From assembly GCA_026414765.1 (NCBI GenBank), contig JAOAIJ010000052.1, forward strand, positions 1-64,000: a stretch of 64,000 nucleotides of DNA, in the 5' to 3' direction. Below, one piece after another: positions 19,301 through 28,221 of the stretch. Source of the DNA: Clostridia bacterium (GTDB lineage Bacteria; Bacillota; Clostridia; Acetivibrionales; DSM-27016). The notes beneath the pieces were generated by a model. The model worked only from the letters and a program-made list of their open reading frames with translations. It was not told where the DNA came from and did not search any database. A program made the position numbers and the translations under genes. How positions within the stretch are numbered: position 1 is the stretch's first letter; every line of letters begins with the position of its first letter.

Positions 19301-22300
19301 TAATAAAAGCCAGTGCAATAAATAACGACGGGCATTCAATCGGGGTTATGGCTCCGAATCCGGATGGACAAAGAGAGGTTATAGAATCACTATATAACAG
19401 GTGCGATTTAAGTCCTGCCAGTGTCCAGTATGTGGAAACTCACGGCACGGGAACTAAAATTGGAGATCCCAGTGAGATAAGGGCGCTTGATAATGCATTC
19501 AAATATTGGAATTTGGGGAAAAACACCATTGCTGTAGGGTCTGTCAAGGCAAATATCGGTCACCTGTTAAGTGCAGCAGGTGTGGGGAGTTTTATAAAAG
19601 TAGTACTGGCACTTATGAATAAAAAAATTCCGCCTCAGACAAATGTTTCAACTCCAAACCCAATGATAAAATTTACACAGACACCATTTTACATCCTGAA
19701 TGAAGCTAAAAACTGGGACGTTGAAGCTGGTGTTCCAAGGCGTGCAGCAATCAACTCCTTCGGTTTCGGAGGGACAAACTGCCATATTATTGTGGAGGAA
19801 AAACCGGTAGATTCCGGGATTTCTCCGGAAGGATACGTGGAAAAGCCAAAGCACTTGTTATGTTTATCTGCAAACACGCAGGCTTCCTTAAAACGGAAAA
19901 TATGCGAGCTTTCAAATTTCCTTGAGAAGAATGATGATTATTTGATTGGCAACGTATGCTACACCGAGAATTTGCTGAGGTCTTCGTTTAAGCATCGTCA
20001 CTATGTTATCGCCGGCAGTACCAAAGAGCTGGTTGAAAAGTTAAATAAAGCAGATTTGGAAGGAGCTACTCCGGCCATGTCTCCTAAAACTGCTCTCATG
20101 TTTACCGGCCAGGGTTCCCAGTATGCAGGAATGGGAAGGGAATTGTACGAAAAGCTGCCTGCTTTCAGAAAATACGTGGATAGTTGCTCAGATGCGTTCT
20201 TTCCGTATCTTAATACTAGAATAGCAGATCTGATGTATGGCGAAAGTGCTGATGACAGATTTCTGGCTCAGACCAATATAACACAACCTGCAGTATTTAC
20301 AATAGATTATTCCCTGGGAAGCTTGATGCTTGATTTTGGAGTCAAGCCCGCATATATCCTCGGGCATAGCGTGGGTGAGTGGGCTGCCGCCTGTGTTGCC
20401 GGTGTTGTGAGTCTTGAGGATGCTGCTAGACTTGTATCTGCCAGGGGAAGGCTGATGGGCGAGCTAAAAGTTTCAGGGGCAATGGCAGCAGTGTTCACTA
20501 AAGGGTCTGAGATTGAAGCACTGCTTCAGACTTATGAGGGCTCCCTGTGGGTTGCTGCTTACAATATCACACATCAGGTAGTTTCAGGAAAAGCTGATGC
20601 AATGGACGATTTTATAAGAAAACTTCAAAACAGGGGTGTAGCTGTAAAGAAGCTTAATGTTTCACAGGCCTTCCATACTCCGATGATGAACCCTATGCTG
20701 GAGGCCTTTAGAAAGGAGCTTGAAGCAACTACCTTTAATGTACCGAAGATTCCGGTAGTATCAAATATAACGGCTGAAAACTACACCGGGCCGTTTACTG
20801 CGCAATATTGGCTTGACCATATACTGGGAGCCGTGAGATTTGAGCAAAGCATAAAATATATGCTTGATAGGGGTGTAAATATCCTCGTTGAGGCAGGGCC
20901 TGACAAAATTCTAACAGGTATGGCAAGCGGCCTTGCATCTCAAAATAGTCATATCCTGGCCGGCATGGACCGGAAAAAGGATAACTGGGATACGCTTTTA
21001 AGTACCGTTGGAAAGCTGTTCATGCATGGCGTGAATATAAACTGGGATGAGTTTGAAAAAGGGTATGGACATAAGAAAGTACCTCTTCCGGTGTATCCGT
21101 TTGAAAGAAAAACATTAATGCCGGATTTCGGGGACAGGCATTTACTGGGTCTTACAGGCAAGTTTGACAACTGGCTCCATGAATGGTGCTGGAAGCAAGA
21201 AAATATTGCACAGGTAAGCCAAATAAATGACGGAGCTGTTATTATATTTGGTAATGATGAAGGTGCAATGAATGATTTTGAGTTGAGTTTTAATACTGAA
21301 AAAAATACTGTCTATTATGTGACTTACGGCAGAGAATTCGGTTATGACGACAAGCGGAGATTTGTAATAAATCCGGCAAGCCAGGAAGACTATTTCAAAT
21401 TACTTTACAGTGTAGATAAAATATCTTCAATAATACATATGTGGAATTACTGCCAGAATACCGCCCAGCCCTCAGAGTTGTTAGATAATGATGAGGTTTT
21501 ATGCACAAGTACATACAGTGTACTGCTGCTTGGGAAAGCGCTCTCGCAACTGAATTTTGAAAACCTGCGCTTGATGTTTGTTACAAACAAAGCATTCTGG
21601 ATATCCGCGGAATCTGATATACAAAATCCGCACCAATCTTTAGCTGTCGTGCTTGGGCAAGCCCTGGACTTTGAGGTCAAAGGCCTGGTCTCAAGCGTAC
21701 TGGACATTGACAAGGAAGACTATGCTTCAGGGACAGAAGCAGCCAGAACCATAGTCGATGAGCTCAGGCGGAAGCCAAGTGCAGAGGCTGTAGTTGCCAT
21801 ACGGAAAAAGGAGCGGTTTGTAAGAAGCCAGCAAAAAGCTTCCATATCAAAGCATAAGGAGGATATATGCATAAGCGAAGGTGAAACCTACCTGATAACC
21901 GGAGGAACAGGACTCATAGGGGGAGCCATAGCCGGTGCTCTTGTAAAACGTGCCGGAGTAAATCTGGTACTGACAGGAAGGGGAGAACTGCCACCCAGAG
22001 AAGAATGGAATGACAGTTTGCCGGAAGCTGCACCGGCATCAAAAATTGCGCTGATTCAAACCCTGGAGAGTATGGGGGCGAGAGTTGCATATTTCGCAGC
22101 AGACGTATCGGATAAAAAACAGATGACTGAAATGGTCAGAAAGGTAAATGAAGAATTTGGTCCTATTCATGGAGTCGTGCATGCAGCAGGGATACTGGAT
22201 GCTACTTCCTATAAGCTTCTGGAAAAAGACCTGGAATCCTTTAAAAAGGTACTTGGTGCTAAGGTACATGGGACAATAATAACTGACATTGTAACAAAAA

Positions 22301-25300
22301 AAGAGCCGTTGAAATTCTTTGTATCAATTTCTTCCGTCTCTGCCTCCAGGAAGGAATGGAGTGCCGGAATTGCAGACTATGCTGCTGCCAACTATTTTCT
22401 TGACTGTTTCAGCAGTTATAGGGCAAAAACCGGTTCGCCGGGCAAATCACTTGCCATGAATTATTCATTGTGGGAGACAGACGGGAAAGGCATCGTATCG
22501 GGAGATATGTTCACCCTGGCCGTAAAATCTCAGGGTTTAAAGCCTTTGCCTGCCCATGGAGCTGCGGAAATGTTCATTAGGGCTCTTAACTATAAAGACC
22601 AGAATGTTATACATATAATGGATTTGCTGGAATCATACAGAGAGAACAGGTCTTTTAGGGCGGAATCTAAAGCTGCTTTTGAAGAAGGCAAAACGAAAGT
22701 ATTGTGCAAAACGCCAAATGAAATAAGAATTACTGTATATGGTGTTATAGCAGATGAGCTCGGTATTGAGGCAGATAAAATTGATGAGGGGATGAATTTC
22801 CTTGAAATGGGTCTTAATTCTGTGGACGCAACAAAGGTTGTTGCTAAAATAGGCAAATTACTTGATATGGAATTGTATCCAACTTTGATATTTGAATACC
22901 AGACTCCTGAAGCTCTATTAAAGTATATTGAAAAAACTTACACTGTTTCTGAAAGTGAAATAGCTGTAAAAGAAAATTACTATAGGTGCAATGACAGTAC
23001 AAATAAAGATGAGCTTCAGGATATTGCCATTATCGGTATCGGACTTAGAATCCCGGAAGCGAAAACACTGGATGAATACTGGGATATACTGATGAACGGC
23101 AAGTGTACTATAAAAGAGGTTGCGGAAGAAAGGTGGCCGATAGATGAAAACTTCAATACCGATAGAAACTTGCTTCATGCAACTTATTGCAGGCATGGAG
23201 GGTTTCTGGATAAACCCTATGATTTTGACCCTATCTTCTTTGGAATGTCTCCAATAGAAGCTGAAGCGACAGATCCCCAGCAGAGGATATTCCTTCAGGT
23301 CGCATGGGAGGCTGTTCAACAGGCGGGTTACGGAGGAAAATACAAATCAAACAAAATCGGTGTTTTTGTAGGTTCTGAGCAAAATACATATATGGAGCAT
23401 TTTGCCGGCTACCGTACATATATGATCATTAAAAATAAGATGGAAAAAAGTCAGGCATTAATAAATATGAATCCAAAAGAGCGTAAGGAAGTAATGTCAA
23501 ACATTTTGAAAGTGATCAAACCCGGAAGGTTGATAGCAGATGCGGTAGCTGGAAACGGGCTGAATGAGATTGCTGCAAGAGTAAGCCATTGCCTGAACCT
23601 TTCAGGCCCAAGCCTTATTGTCAACTCGGCTTGCTCTTCCTCCCTTGTAGCTCTTCATATGGCGTGTGAAAGCTTGAGAACAGGCCAGGCAGATATGGCT
23701 ATAGCCGGAGGGGTGAATCTGAATCTGAGTCCGACACCTTTTGTAAGCCTAAGCAGGGTCACAGCATTATCTCCAACAGGAGCATGTTATCCATTTGATA
23801 AAAGGGCTGACGGAATGGTATTGTCAGAAGGGGCAAGCGCAGTACTTCTTAAGCCATTGAAATATGCGTTGAAAGATAACGACAATATTTTTGCTGTAAT
23901 AAAGGGTTCTGCTATAAACAATGACGGGCATTCCCAGGGACTAACGGCACCAAGGCCACAGGGGCAAGCTGAAGTAATAAGGGATGCTTATATCAGGTCA
24001 GGAATAAATCCCGAAACGGTTTCATATATTGAAACTCATGGTACAGCTACTCCTTTGGGAGATCCGATAGAAATTGAAGGAATGACTCATGCGATGCGTT
24101 CATTTACCTCAAAGAAGTATTTTTGCGGGATAGGATCAGTAAAGTCTTCGGTGGGTCATATGCTGTCGGCAGCAGGACTTGTAAGCCTTATAAAAGTTGC
24201 TTTAGCTTTAAAGTTTAAGACCATTCCACATACTATAAACTTTGAAGAGCCAAACCCTAATATTGACTTTAGCAATTCACCATTTTATGTAGTGAGTAAG
24301 GAGCCAAAGGAATGGAAAACAGAGGGTACACCTTTAAGAGCAGGGGTAAATGCTTTTGGCTTCGGCGGAACAAATGCTCACATAATACTTGAAGAGGCAC
24401 CTGGAATAAAAAGCATATCTACTGAATTGACGGATGCGAGGCAGCATAACATAGTTTTCTTGACAGGCAGGAATGAAAAAGTACTGAAAACTATTGCCAG
24501 GAACATCAGAGAGCATATGGAAAAGAAGACTGAGCTTAATTTGTCCTCCGTATGCTTTACAATAAATAATTCCCAGAAGGATTTTTCGTTGAAAAACGCA
24601 TTTGTTACTGATTCAAGGGAGCACTTTATAAGCATGCTATCAAAGATTGAAAGCAGCGGAGAATGTCCTGAGATAATCCAGGGACGTTCAAATCCTAACA
24701 GAGTAACGCCTCTGAGTATGATATTGGATAACAGTTTTGAATTGTCTGGAAATGACGTAGATGAAATAATTAAACGGTTTGAAGTTTTTGGTCGTGCATA
24801 CATAGAGTGCAAGCAAATATTTGAAAATGAAAACTGCGGTGATGGAAGCAACCCTATGGCAAAAACTATAGAAAGTTTTGCATTGCAATATGCTTTTGGT
24901 GCAATGATGAGTAGTTTTGAAATCAGATTCAAGAGTATAATCTGTGAAGAAACTGCAATTTTAGTTGGAGCTGCATTAACCGGGATTATTACTATGAAGC
25001 AGGCTGCCAGATTCCTTATGAACAGGAGTGATTATAAGGATAATGATATTGGGGGAAGCACCGGCAGCATACTTATGTGTCCTGTCATTACACCTTTGGG
25101 AACAGCCGATAAGGAAAATGTATTTGATTTAGTTACACATACATATAAGGCAACTGGTGAAAAATCATCTGTAGATTATTGCAGAGAAACTTTTAATAAG
25201 GATGAAGCTGTCGTTTATTTAGGTAGTAATAAGTCTAAAGGTATTGAATTTGAAAAAATGAAGGTTAAAAACTTGCAATGGATAGAAATGGATATGGGAA

Positions 25301-25656
25301 GGAATTCTATTGAATCAATACTGATTGTTATGGCAAAGCTTTATACTACAGGTGTCGGTTTTAATCCTTCAAAGCTAAGCGCAGGTGCACCGGGAAGGGT
25401 GCCGTTACCCACGTATCCTTTTGAAAATGCCGAGTACAGAGTTTCTTTTGAGGATGAAGCAATAGAGGTAACCGGTGAAGCTGAATTTGCCGGCGAAAAA
25501 TACTATCAATCAGTTACCGGAAATCAAAATGATACTTCAAGTGTAATTTTAACAAAGCCAGGACTGAAAAAAATTAATGTTCTTGAAAGCATAAACGATA
25601 CTGAAAGAATATCCTGTATAGAACAGTTAAGAAGGGATCTGAGTAAAATCAGCTAA
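16336..25656 (+). CDS. FAAL-PKS megasynthase with decayed terminal AT
   Basis: A 3106-aa protein. Domains: fatty acyl-AMP ligase (1-575; F-S-S-G-S-T-S-I-P-K-G, H-H-D-M-G-L), carrier (about 600-675, Ser635), ketosynthase 1 (700-1155; C901, H1036, H1076), acyltransferase (1250-1590; G-H-S-V-G with S1345, and Q-A-F-H, the malonyl-type motif), ketoreductase (1850-2050; T-G-G-T-G-L-I-G-G, Y2015, N2019), carrier (2125-2200, Ser2162), ketosynthase 2 (2228-2690; C2433, H2568, H2608), then an AT-like remnant (about 2790-3050) in which G-H-S-x-G is replaced by C2870-E-E-T-A. No carrier or thioesterase follows. The final ~25 charged residues could be a docking segment. FAAL activity loads a free fatty acid as the acyl-adenylate. 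GGGGG precedes ATG 16336. Confidence 0.93.
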   Translation: MKSSKINRELKLSQSKGADITGIFCDRGNIAYLLIDSVRNGKGITFIQEDDSELFLTYEAILQKALQRLGGMQKAGIKAGQYVLVLMDNSIDFVTTFWACILGGIIPAPLIYPTSTKVMNSTLKKLEAVWNVLGKPLVLSDKNLSDSKEEIQKTIGNREIEIADVYKFDGSSEAGKMSLADKNSTAFIQFSSGSTSIPKGVVLTHNNLLINIEAIAASAQLTSEDKSLGWMPYHHDMGLIGFHLTMTGVGMDQFNMTPYKFVKKPNLWLQLISKHRITTTGSPNFGYRLVLNRLKPELMENLDLSCLKHLFNGAEPIAVSLMEEFMEKLSVYGLKKNAMYPVYGMAEACLAVSFPTPYEEPLIHSLNRKNLVSKSNVTYIDRQHKGALLLADEGYPVSGMEIRIVDQKGAVIHEGYIGEIQIRGNNVTSGYINNPEANRAAFQDGWLKTGDTGFMINGRLTVVGRLKDIIFVNGQNFFAHDIEAVIEELEGVESGKIIACGWHDETEEREKVALFSTLHIKKERIKVFYSKIIKHVNEVFGIPIDHVVSVPTIPKTTSGKIQRFALVESFRNNEYAGKVIDAAELSCESGDEVREKPVNTLMLAETIRSIWSKVLERSESTISYDQPFLSLGGTSVKAIQVLGLLEEELELRLTHDLLIKCRTVRDMEEYISNIYNNRGANIRSLPEARKTGEDNLNENDDVAVISMACRFPDASGTEEFWNNILNGKCSIGDIPPERWNVDDYYSPTAEFGKTYCRTGAFINNIYDFDHGLFNIEEKEAEIMDPQQRMILELVFELIERAGYPRHKVDGRKIALYIGASTNSYYEYHLSTLNKANLQNFESFSALSKVQQDSIMEEWRNKLGVTEAHPNILVDNILNMIAARVSQEFNFKGPALVLDTACSSSLVTIHLACESLKRGECEMAIAGGVNLLLTPTPYVYFSSAGALSTSGSSKVFDVDADGFVPGEGAGLVMLKPLKKAVQDKDDILAVIKASAINNDGHSIGVMAPNPDGQREVIESLYNRCDLSPASVQYVETHGTGTKIGDPSEIRALDNAFKYWNLGKNTIAVGSVKANIGHLLSAAGVGSFIKVVLALMNKKIPPQTNVSTPNPMIKFTQTPFYILNEAKNWDVEAGVPRRAAINSFGFGGTNCHIIVEEKPVDSGISPEGYVEKPKHLLCLSANTQASLKRKICELSNFLEKNDDYLIGNVCYTENLLRSSFKHRHYVIAGSTKELVEKLNKADLEGATPAMSPKTALMFTGQGSQYAGMGRELYEKLPAFRKYVDSCSDAFFPYLNTRIADLMYGESADDRFLAQTNITQPAVFTIDYSLGSLMLDFGVKPAYILGHSVGEWAAACVAGVVSLEDAARLVSARGRLMGELKVSGAMAAVFTKGSEIEALLQTYEGSLWVAAYNITHQVVSGKADAMDDFIRKLQNRGVAVKKLNVSQAFHTPMMNPMLEAFRKELEATTFNVPKIPVVSNITAENYTGPFTAQYWLDHILGAVRFEQSIKYMLDRGVNILVEAGPDKILTGMASGLASQNSHILAGMDRKKDNWDTLLSTVGKLFMHGVNINWDEFEKGYGHKKVPLPVYPFERKTLMPDFGDRHLLGLTGKFDNWLHEWCWKQENIAQVSQINDGAVIIFGNDEGAMNDFELSFNTEKNTVYYVTYGREFGYDDKRRFVINPASQEDYFKLLYSVDKISSIIHMWNYCQNTAQPSELLDNDEVLCTSTYSVLLLGKALSQLNFENLRLMFVTNKAFWISAESDIQNPHQSLAVVLGQALDFEVKGLVSSVLDIDKEDYASGTEAARTIVDELRRKPSAEAVVAIRKKERFVRSQQKASISKHKEDICISEGETYLITGGTGLIGGAIAGALVKRAGVNLVLTGRGELPPREEWNDSLPEAAPASKIALIQTLESMGARVAYFAADVSDKKQMTEMVRKVNEEFGPIHGVVHAAGILDATSYKLLEKDLESFKKVLGAKVHGTIITDIVTKKEPLKFFVSISSVSASRKEWSAGIADYAAANYFLDCFSSYRAKTGSPGKSLAMNYSLWETDGKGIVSGDMFTLAVKSQGLKPLPAHGAAEMFIRALNYKDQNVIHIMDLLESYRENRSFRAESKAAFEEGKTKVLCKTPNEIRITVYGVIADELGIEADKIDEGMNFLEMGLNSVDATKVVAKIGKLLDMELYPTLIFEYQTPEALLKYIEKTYTVSESEIAVKENYYRCNDSTNKDELQDIAIIGIGLRIPEAKTLDEYWDILMNGKCTIKEVAEERWPIDENFNTDRNLLHATYCRHGGFLDKPYDFDPIFFGMSPIEAEATDPQQRIFLQVAWEAVQQAGYGGKYKSNKIGVFVGSEQNTYMEHFAGYRTYMIIKNKMEKSQALINMNPKERKEVMSNILKVIKPGRLIADAVAGNGLNEIAARVSHCLNLSGPSLIVNSACSSSLVALHMACESLRTGQADMAIAGGVNLNLSPTPFVSLSRVTALSPTGACYPFDKRADGMVLSEGASAVLLKPLKYALKDNDNIFAVIKGSAINNDGHSQGLTAPRPQGQAEVIRDAYIRSGINPETVSYIETHGTATPLGDPIEIEGMTHAMRSFTSKKYFCGIGSVKSSVGHMLSAAGLVSLIKVALALKFKTIPHTINFEEPNPNIDFSNSPFYVVSKEPKEWKTEGTPLRAGVNAFGFGGTNAHIILEEAPGIKSISTELTDARQHNIVFLTGRNEKVLKTIARNIREHMEKKTELNLSSVCFTINNSQKDFSLKNAFVTDSREHFISMLSKIESSGECPEIIQGRSNPNRVTPLSMILDNSFELSGNDVDEIIKRFEVFGRAYIECKQIFENENCGDGSNPMAKTIESFALQYAFGAMMSSFEIRFKSIICEETAILVGAALTGIITMKQAARFLMNRSDYKDNDIGGSTGSILMCPVITPLGTADKENVFDLVTHTYKATGEKSSVDYCRETFNKDEAVVYLGSNKSKGIEFEKMKVKNLQWIEMDMGRNSIESILIVMAKLYTTGVGFNPSKLSAGAPGRVPLPTYPFENAEYRVSFEDEAIEVTGEAEFAGEKYYQSVTGNQNDTSSVILTKPGLKKINVLESINDTERISCIEQLRRDLSKIS

Positions 25657-25709
25657 GGCCTTATCAGGCGTTACAATATAAATAAAAATTTAGAAAAGAG
25701 TGTGAAAAT

Positions 25710-26105
25710 ATGTATAAAAAAATTATCATCGGAATAATCTGTGTTGTTCTATTATCCGGAGCCGCCCTTGGGGGCAGATACTTGTACCAAACATGGAAGT
25801 ATAAAAAAATCATTTCAGAGATAGTTATTGCAAATCCAGATTTGTCAAAGCTCAAAGACGGTGTTTACAACGGGTCATTCGATGCTATACTGGTTGCTGT
25901 AGATGTAAGTGTCACAATTGAAAATAAAAAGATTAAGGAAATAAAAATCGACAGGCATAAAAATGAGAGAGGCAGTAAGGCCCTGAATATTATTAGTAAA
26001 GTAGTATCAGCACAGTCACTTGAGGTCGATACTGTTTCAGGTGCTACAAACAGCAGCAAGGTCATATTGAAAGCAATTGAGAACGCATTAGATTCTGGCA
26101 ATTGA
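25710..26105 (+). CDS. Membrane-anchored FMN-binding domain protein
   Basis: A 131-aa protein with one N-terminal membrane anchor (about 4-25) followed by an FMN-binding domain like that of RnfG/NqrC. Seen directly: D-G-V-Y-N-G-S-F-D-A near 50, and V-D-T-V-S-G-A-T-N-S-S near 110, where a Ser/Thr of the S-G-A-T motif carries covalently bound FMN in this family. The flavin would face outward. It starts 53 bp after the PKS stop without a convincing terminator, so co-transcription with the cluster is possible. The next gene encodes a likely heme membrane protein. No ApbE flavin transferase is present in the window. Confidence 0.88.
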   Translation: MYKKIIIGIICVVLLSGAALGGRYLYQTWKYKKIISEIVIANPDLSKLKDGVYNGSFDAILVAVDVSVTIENKKIKEIKIDRHKNERGSKALNIISKVVSAQSLEVDTVSGATNSSKVILKAIENALDSGN

Positions 26106-26150
26106 GCAAGTCCGGTATTATAAATGTTAGGTGTATTTTGGAGGGCCGGT

Positions 26151-26498
26151 ATGTCTTTATCTACAGGATTTCTCGCATTAGTCCTTTTTATTGCGGGCAT
26201 AGCTTATGGTATATTAAAATCGCACAAAAAACAAGGGATAAAGCTTTTTGCAATAAAATCACATTGTTATTTAGGGTATTCTATTTTATTAATCGCCTTG
26301 TTCCATTTAGTGCCGGCCTTCTCAGGAATATTTACATCCGGATTTTTATCTTTGTTTTTTCTGCTTTTAAGCACAGCTTCCGGTATATTGATAAAATATA
26401 CAAAACCAAACCTGTATAAAAGGCATATTCATATAGTGGTATGCCTTTTTACTTCACTGATTATACTGTTTCATGTTTATTGCAAGCTGCTATTCTAA
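26151..26498 (+). CDS. Four-helix membrane protein with paired HX13H motifs (putative heme b)
   Basis: A 115-aa membrane protein with four hydrophobic helices. Helix 2 and helix 4 each carry two histidines exactly 14 residues apart (the HX13H spacing of ferric-reductase-like b-heme proteins), placed near opposite membrane faces. This would suit two stacked hemes passing electrons to the neighbouring extracytoplasmic FMN protein. ATG 26151 is preferred over 26124 because GGAGGG lies five bases before it. The heme assignment is inference from spacing; no family name is claimed. Confidence 0.7.
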   Translation: MSLSTGFLALVLFIAGIAYGILKSHKKQGIKLFAIKSHCYLGYSILLIALFHLVPAFSGIFTSGFLSLFFLLLSTASGILIKYTKPNLYKRHIHIVVCLFTSLIILFHVYCKLLF

Positions 26499-26741
26499 TC
26501 GTACTATGATATATTGTAAAGGAGAACAATTGACATTTCCATAAAATACATCTTTCTGATGCTATCGAAAACAGGCCTGCAAGACATTGTTTTTCCTATT
26601 TAGCACAGAACTATTAGTTTGTGTATATCAGGAACTTTGCATAACCTCCCTTGATTTTACCCGCTCCTATATGTATAATCTTTTTATCAAAAACAAGTAA
26701 AAAGCTGGAAGTGGATTTCATATAAAGCGGAGGAGACTGTA

Positions 26742-28025
26742 ATGGCAGAAGTGAAAATCGGTTTTTTAGGATTTGGCAATATAGGAATGGGAGTATTTAA
26801 GATATTTCAGGAAAATGGTCAGGAAATATTTCACAGAGAAGGTTTGAAACTAAAGGTTGGTAAGGTATTGGTCCGGGATTTGCATAAACCCAGGAAAATT
26901 CCCGTAGAACCCAAATTGTTGACTGATAACATTGAGGATATAATTAACGATCCTGAAATTTCTATTGTTACAGAGTTTTTAGGTGGTGTTGAACCCGCCA
27001 GGGAGTATATTATTAAAGCTTTAAACAAAGGTAAGAGTGTGGTGACTGCAAACAAGGAGGTTATGGCAAAACACTGGCATGAGCTTGAAAGAGCAGCGCA
27101 GCAGAATGGTGCAGGGCTATATTATGAAGCCAGTGTTGCAGGAGGCATCCCTGTGATAAAGGCTGTGAAGGAATCTTTGCAGGCAAATAAGATATATGGG
27201 TTAATGAGTATAATCAACGGAACTACCAATTATATACTAACAAAGATGTCTGAAGAAGGGCGCAGCTTTAGTGATGTACTGGCGGAAGCGCAAAAGCTCG
27301 GGTATGCGGAGCCTGATCCAACTGCTGACATAGAGGGCTGGGATGCAATGTATAAGCTCTCTATCCTGTCATCAATATCATTTCATACACGGGTACATTT
27401 GGACAGTATTTTCAGAGAGGGAATTACAGGTATTTCTGTTGAAGATATAGAGTATGGAAAAGAACTGGGGTATTCTATCAAGCTTCTGGCTATAGCAAAG
27501 AAGAACGGGGATACTATAGAAGCAAGAGTTCATCCTACATTCATACCTCTCAATCATCCGCTTGCAGCAGTGAGGGATTCATACAATGCTGTTTTCATAA
27601 AAGGTGATGCTGTAGGAAACCTGATGTTCTATGGAAGAGGTGCAGGGGATCTGCCTACAGGAAGCGCAATAATTTCTGATATTATAACAGCTTGTCACCA
27701 GACCGGAAAACACAGGTATAATACCTTTTACAACGGTATAAACGCCTCTGATAAGGTTGATTTCGAAAGAAACTGGGAAACGGAATTTTTTGTGCGTATG
27801 ACAGTGAAGGACAAACCCGGGGTACTGGCAAAGATTTCGGGAATATTCGGCAAATATGGGGTCAGCATAGCATCAGTGATCCAAAAAGGTCACAATAAGG
27901 CTGAAGTACCTCTGATCTTTGTCACACATCATGCAAATGAACTATCAATGATAAATGCCATTAATGATATAAGAAATGAATGCGATGTAGTCAGCATAGA
28001 AAACACTATACGAGTAGAACAGTAA
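26742..28025 (+). CDS. hom: Homoserine dehydrogenase
   Basis: Reduces aspartate semialdehyde to homoserine, the branch point to threonine and methionine. The 427-aa protein has an N-terminal NAD(P) fold (G-F-L-G-F-G-N-I-G near residues 7-15), the T-A-N-K-E segment, a catalytic domain with N-G-T-T-N-Y and G-Y-A-E-P-D-P-T-A-D-I-E-G-D-like signature (here I-E-G-W-D), and G-R-G-A-G-D-L-P-T-G-S-A. A C-terminal ACT domain (about 350-425; D-K-P-G-V-L-A-K-I) suggests feedback control by an amino acid. Length is usual for the Firmicutes enzyme. GGAGGAG lies before the ATG, and a terminator follows. Confidence 0.96.
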   Translation: MAEVKIGFLGFGNIGMGVFKIFQENGQEIFHREGLKLKVGKVLVRDLHKPRKIPVEPKLLTDNIEDIINDPEISIVTEFLGGVEPAREYIIKALNKGKSVVTANKEVMAKHWHELERAAQQNGAGLYYEASVAGGIPVIKAVKESLQANKIYGLMSIINGTTNYILTKMSEEGRSFSDVLAEAQKLGYAEPDPTADIEGWDAMYKLSILSSISFHTRVHLDSIFREGITGISVEDIEYGKELGYSIKLLAIAKKNGDTIEARVHPTFIPLNHPLAAVRDSYNAVFIKGDAVGNLMFYGRGAGDLPTGSAIISDIITACHQTGKHRYNTFYNGINASDKVDFERNWETEFFVRMTVKDKPGVLAKISGIFGKYGVSIASVIQKGHNKAEVPLIFVTHHANELSMINAINDIRNECDVVSIENTIRVEQ

Positions 28026-28038
28026 TTATTAATTGATG

Positions 28039-28077
28039 AGCAGGCTTAAATCAACATAAGCTTGCTTTTTTGTTTTT
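28039..28077 (+). terminator. Terminator after hom
   Basis: AGCAGGCTTA pairs with TAAGCTTGCT (one G-T pair) around an eight-base loop and is followed by TTTTTGTTTTTT. It lies 13 bases past the stop codon. Confidence 0.85.
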
Positions 28078-28158
28078 TAGCGGATTAATATCCAGTTAAA
28101 GCTCCTGAAACGCAATGACTCAAGAGAGAAAAAGGAAGTTGCGAAAGCAGGGCTGATG

Positions 28159-28188
28159 TTGTAGACTGGCATAGCTTGCTGTTATAAT
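28159..28188 (+). promoter_or_regulatory. Promoter of the second two-component operon
   Basis: TTGTAG (28159-28164), an 18-bp spacer and a perfect TATAAT (28183-28188) lie about 30 bases before the response-regulator start. Confidence 0.55.
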
Positions 28189-28221
28189 TGTTTTATTAGT
28201 ATAAATTCAGGGGGAATGTCT

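Noticed and set aside
24378-24932. 184-codon frame antisense to the PKS gene
   Set aside because: It lies fully inside a well-supported domain region on the other strand, with no family resemblance or ribosome site. Similar antisense frames at 14074-14697, 22918-23319 and 50214-50687 are rejected for the same reason.
26102-26419. Plus-strand frame overlapping the HX13H membrane protein in another frame
   Set aside because: It lacks a ribosome site; the other frame gives clean transmembrane helices and starts after GGAGGG.
26530-26552. TTGACA at 26530 as a promoter for hom
   Set aside because: A good -35 but no acceptable -10 at 16-18 bp, and it lies ~210 bases before the gene.
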